Shown: positions 6,790 to 8,248 of the stretch, piece after piece | Layout of the letters: every line of letters begins with the position of its first letter | Position numbering within the stretch: the first letter of the stretch is position 1 | Origin: Marinospirillum sp. | GTDB taxonomy: Bacteria; Pseudomonadota; Gammaproteobacteria; Pseudomonadales; Halomonadaceae | Length of the DNA stretch: 8,248 nucleotides | NCBI GenBank assembly: GCA_007119985.1 | Contig: SKOQ01000070.1 | Location: forward strand, 1-8,248 | Reading direction: 5' to 3' | Position numbers and translations under genes: made by a program | Notes under the pieces: generated by a model | Database searches by the model: none | Told to the model about the DNA's origin: nothing | The model's input: the letters and a program-made list of their open reading frames with translations, nothing else

Positions 6790-6799
6790 AGGCCGGATC
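6790..6799. repeat. Direct repeat AGGCCGGATC, copy 2 (promoter-proximal)
   Basis: This ten-base sequence is identical to 6854-6863, 64 bases away. With flanks, AGAAAGGCCGGATC here and AGAGAGGCCGGATC there differ at one of 14 positions. This copy overlaps a potential imperfect hairpin (AAGGCCG at 6789-6795 with CGGCCCT at 6802-6808). Function is unknown. Confidence 0.5.
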
Positions 6800-6853
6800 T
6801 ACGGCCCTGTCCACGGCTTCACACTGGGTCTTTTTATAAAAACAAGAAGAGAG

Positions 6854-6863
6854 AGGCCGGATC
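6854..6863. repeat. Direct repeat AGGCCGGATC, copy 1 (enhancer-proximal)
   Basis: This is the partner of the copy at 6790-6799, in the same orientation. The 64-base spacing is close to six helical turns, so both copies would face the same side of the DNA. Both lie between the NtrC-type dyad and the -24/-12 promoter. Confidence 0.5.
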
Positions 6864-6875
6864 ACGCACACTGAT

Positions 6876-6894
6876 ATGCACTAGAATAGTGCAT
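6876..6894. promoter_or_regulatory. NtrC-type binding site (upstream activating sequence) for ntrBC
   Basis: ATGCACTA-GAA-TAGTGCAT is a perfect dyad with 8-base arms and a 3-base centre. Its inner 17 bases, TGCACTA-GAA-TAGTGCA, have the spacing and arms of enteric NtrC sites such as the consensus TGCACTATAATGGTGCA. The centre lies about 134 bases upstream of the start predicted for the -24/-12 promoter. A further GTGATGCAC at 6902-6910 may supply a weak neighbouring half-site. Another dimeric regulator cannot be excluded, but the gene downstream makes NtrC the natural candidate. Confidence 0.78.
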
Positions 6895-6922
6895 TTTAGA
6901 AGTGATGCACGATTTTTGATCG

Positions 6923-8248
6923 TTATTGGGGCGGATATTCGATCGGAGGGTCGTCTTTGGCTTGGAATTTAGGGAAAATGAGACTGAAACGTGCACCACC
7001 AAGTTGCGGACTGCGATCCACCAGCGCGCTGCCACGGTGCCAGTAAATAATACGCTGCACAATAGAGAGGCCAAGACCATAACCGCCTGAGCTGCGCGTG
7101 CGGCTATCATCCAAGCGAGAAAAGGGCATAAAAACCCGTGCCCAATCCTGCTCTGGGATGCCAGGGCCATCATCCTCAACATCGATACGCAGCGTATCGG
7201 CTTCAATTTGAATCACGACAGTGAGTTGCTGCTGTGCATAGCGTAAGCCATTCCCGATCAGGTTTTGTAAAGCGCGCTGGAAATAGCGTGCCTCGACATC
7301 GGCTTCAGTCGAGCATTGGTGTTCATTCAGGCACACAAGGTGCAGCTGCATCTTCGAATGGGTGCGCTGGAAGGCTTGCATCACCTCATCGACCAGTGCA
7401 CGGACATCGTGGGTTTGAAAGTCGAGCTTGAGCTTATCCTGACCAAGTCGAGCATAGGTCAGAATTTCATCAATCAGCTGATCGAGCTCATCAATATCCT
7501 TATCAACACCTCTGATTTGCTTCATCACCCGCTGATAGAAGGCGCTATCCTCTGTGTGATCTTCAGCTAGGTCCTCGATCATCTGCAAGCCAAAACGAAT
7601 CCGTGCGACAGGTGTGCGTAACTCATGTGAAACGGCGTGAATCATTTCTTGCTGGGTGCGCAATAATCTCTGTACCTGCTCGGCCATGCGATTAAAAACT
7701 CGCCCCAGTTGCCCAATAAAATCTGGGGTTTCAACCTCAACCCGTGCATCCAGATTCCCTGCAGCGATTAAGCGGGATGCTTTTTCTAAAGGGTGGAGTC
7801 TGGCTTCAAGGCCAGCCAGTAGCCACCATAGACTCAGCGCCAGCAAAGTCACAATCAAGGCGGCCATACTGATGATCAAGCTGGCAGGATAGGTATCAAA
7901 CAAAGCTACAGGCCCCAGTTCGAGCCATTGCTGGGCATCCACCTGCATATAACCGGTGAAGCTGCGCCCATCGGGGGCCAGTAGCAGAATAGAATCGCCT
8001 TGATCCAGGAGCGTGTTTTGGCGTTGATTGAGAGTTGTTGGTGGGGTATCGAGTAGCGCCAAAGGATAAGCAAAGCCTGCTTGGTGGTGCTGCAAAAAGA
8101 CGGAGCGTTCCTCCTTAGGCAAGGAGAAAAGAGCCCGCTGCAGCAGCACTAAAGAAGCGCGGCTTTTTTCTTGCGCCATATAACGAAAATGTAATTGCAG
8201 GAGTTGATCTGGCAGCGGCGTTGCCCACAAGACTGTCCAGCCTTGCTC
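6923..8248 (-). CDS. Sensor histidine kinase of RstB type with HAMP domain (5' end outside window)
   Basis: This is a membrane sensor kinase whose reading frame stays open to the right edge, so the true start and probably the first membrane helix are missing. A TTG at 8230 is in frame, but I see no reason to treat it as the start. Numbering residues from that TTG, about 1-115 look periplasmic, and 117-139 form a transmembrane helix (SLIISMAALIVTLLALSLWWLLA). A HAMP linker follows (about 140-190), then the H-box VSHELRTPVARIRF with phosphorylated His202, N-box QNLIGNGLRYA (around Asn327), G1 DDGPGIP (353-359), F-box VFMPFSRLD and G2 GGYGLGLSI (382-390). The ending GGARFSLIFP and the pattern SRTRSSGGYGLGL resemble RstB kinases as I remember them. 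The partner response regulator is not in the window. The stimulus is unknown. It is separated from ntrB by 236 bases and is probably transcribed separately. Confidence 0.88.
   Translation of the reverse strand, partial: EQGWTVLWATPLPDQLLQLHFRYMAQEKSRASLVLLQRALFSLPKEERSVFLQHHQAGFAYPLALLDTPPTTLNQRQNTLLDQGDSILLLAPDGRSFTGYMQVDAQQWLELGPVALFDTYPASLIISMAALIVTLLALSLWWLLAGLEARLHPLEKASRLIAAGNLDARVEVETPDFIGQLGRVFNRMAEQVQRLLRTQQEMIHAVSHELRTPVARIRFGLQMIEDLAEDHTEDSAFYQRVMKQIRGVDKDIDELDQLIDEILTYARLGQDKLKLDFQTHDVRALVDEVMQAFQRTHSKMQLHLVCLNEHQCSTEADVEARYFQRALQNLIGNGLRYAQQQLTVVIQIEADTLRIDVEDDGPGIPEQDWARVFMPFSRLDDSRTRSSGGYGLGLSIVQRIIYWHRGSALVDRSPQLGGARFSLIFPKFQAKDDPPIEYPPQ

Larger units (their letters stand above)
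6687..6922. other. ntrB upstream intergenic region
   Basis: These 236 bases separate the sensor kinase stop from ntrB, both genes being on the minus strand. Reading toward ntrB, the region holds an NtrC-type dyad (6876-6894), one copy of a GGCCGGATC-containing repeat (6854-6863), the 12-base palindrome TTTTTATAAAAA (6831-6842), the second repeat copy (6790-6799), a -24/-12 promoter (6762-6778) and a half-site TGCACTA (6713-6719) in the leader. No obvious IHF consensus was found between dyad and promoter. A 62-codon open frame that ends on the ntrB start is not supported as a gene. No strong terminator for the upstream kinase gene is visible. Confidence 0.75.

Noticed and set aside
6789..6808. 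Hairpin as terminator of the upstream kinase gene
   Set aside because: The stem is seven pairs including a G-U, the following T-run is only TT then CT, and it lies more than 100 bases past the stop. It was kept only as a note with the direct repeat.
6683..6871. 62-codon minus-strand open frame whose stop overlaps the ntrB ATG
   Set aside because: It begins with GTG without a ribosome binding site, the predicted sigma-54 start near 6751 falls inside it, and the peptide resembles no family I know. The stop overlap is probably chance.
1..8248. CRISPR array, insertion sequence, prophage, defence or secondary-metabolite system
   Set aside because: No evenly spaced repeats, transposase motifs, terminal inverted repeats or cargo-like genes are visible; all large reading frames belong to recognised chromosomal families.

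Overview
The window reads as ordinary chromosomal DNA of a gammaproteobacterium of the Pseudomonas/Oceanospirillales type. The evidence is a Rep helicase nearly colinear with the E. coli protein as I remember it, a TrmL, an NtrB/NtrC pair, a cytochrome c5 and an RstB-like kinase. Base composition looks roughly balanced throughout. I see no mobile element, rRNA, tRNA, CRISPR array or prophage gene. From memory, and not checked, pseudomonads also keep rep close to a cytochrome c5 gene and ntrC close to trmL, so the order is probably largely ancestral.

Layout. (1) Positions 1-515, minus strand: the N-terminal part of a membrane receptor, probably a methyl-accepting chemotaxis protein. It has an extracellular dCache domain carrying the residues described for amino-acid binding, and it runs off the left edge. 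(2) 516-922: a divergent intergenic region with a candidate promoter for each neighbour. (3) 923-1375, plus strand: a secreted cytochrome c5. (4) 1394-1458: a hairpin followed by a strong terminator shared by the converging c5 and rep genes. (5) 1486-4064, minus strand: trmL then rep, 47 bases apart and probably co-transcribed from a candidate extended -10 promoter at 4094-4121. (6) 4129-6686, minus strand: ntrB and ntrC, overlapping by four bases. (7) 6687-6922: the ntrB upstream region. It holds a perfect 7-3-7 dyad of NtrC-site type and, about 130 bases downstream, a good -24/-12 (sigma-54) promoter. (8) 6923-8248, minus strand: a sensor histidine kinase of RstB type, cut by the right edge.

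How the genes work together. NtrB phosphorylates or dephosphorylates NtrC according to nitrogen status, and NtrC~P activates sigma-54 promoters. The sequence predicts that ntrBC here has its own NtrC-activated sigma-54 promoter, although the gene directly upstream is not glnA. This would be a direct positive loop, and it is the most interesting regulatory feature of the window. The other genes are housekeeping or sensory: replication restart and fork progression (Rep), wobble-base methylation (TrmL), periplasmic electron transfer (c5), amino-acid chemotaxis (dCache receptor) and an envelope-sensing kinase. I found no convincing sign of an undescribed multi-gene system.
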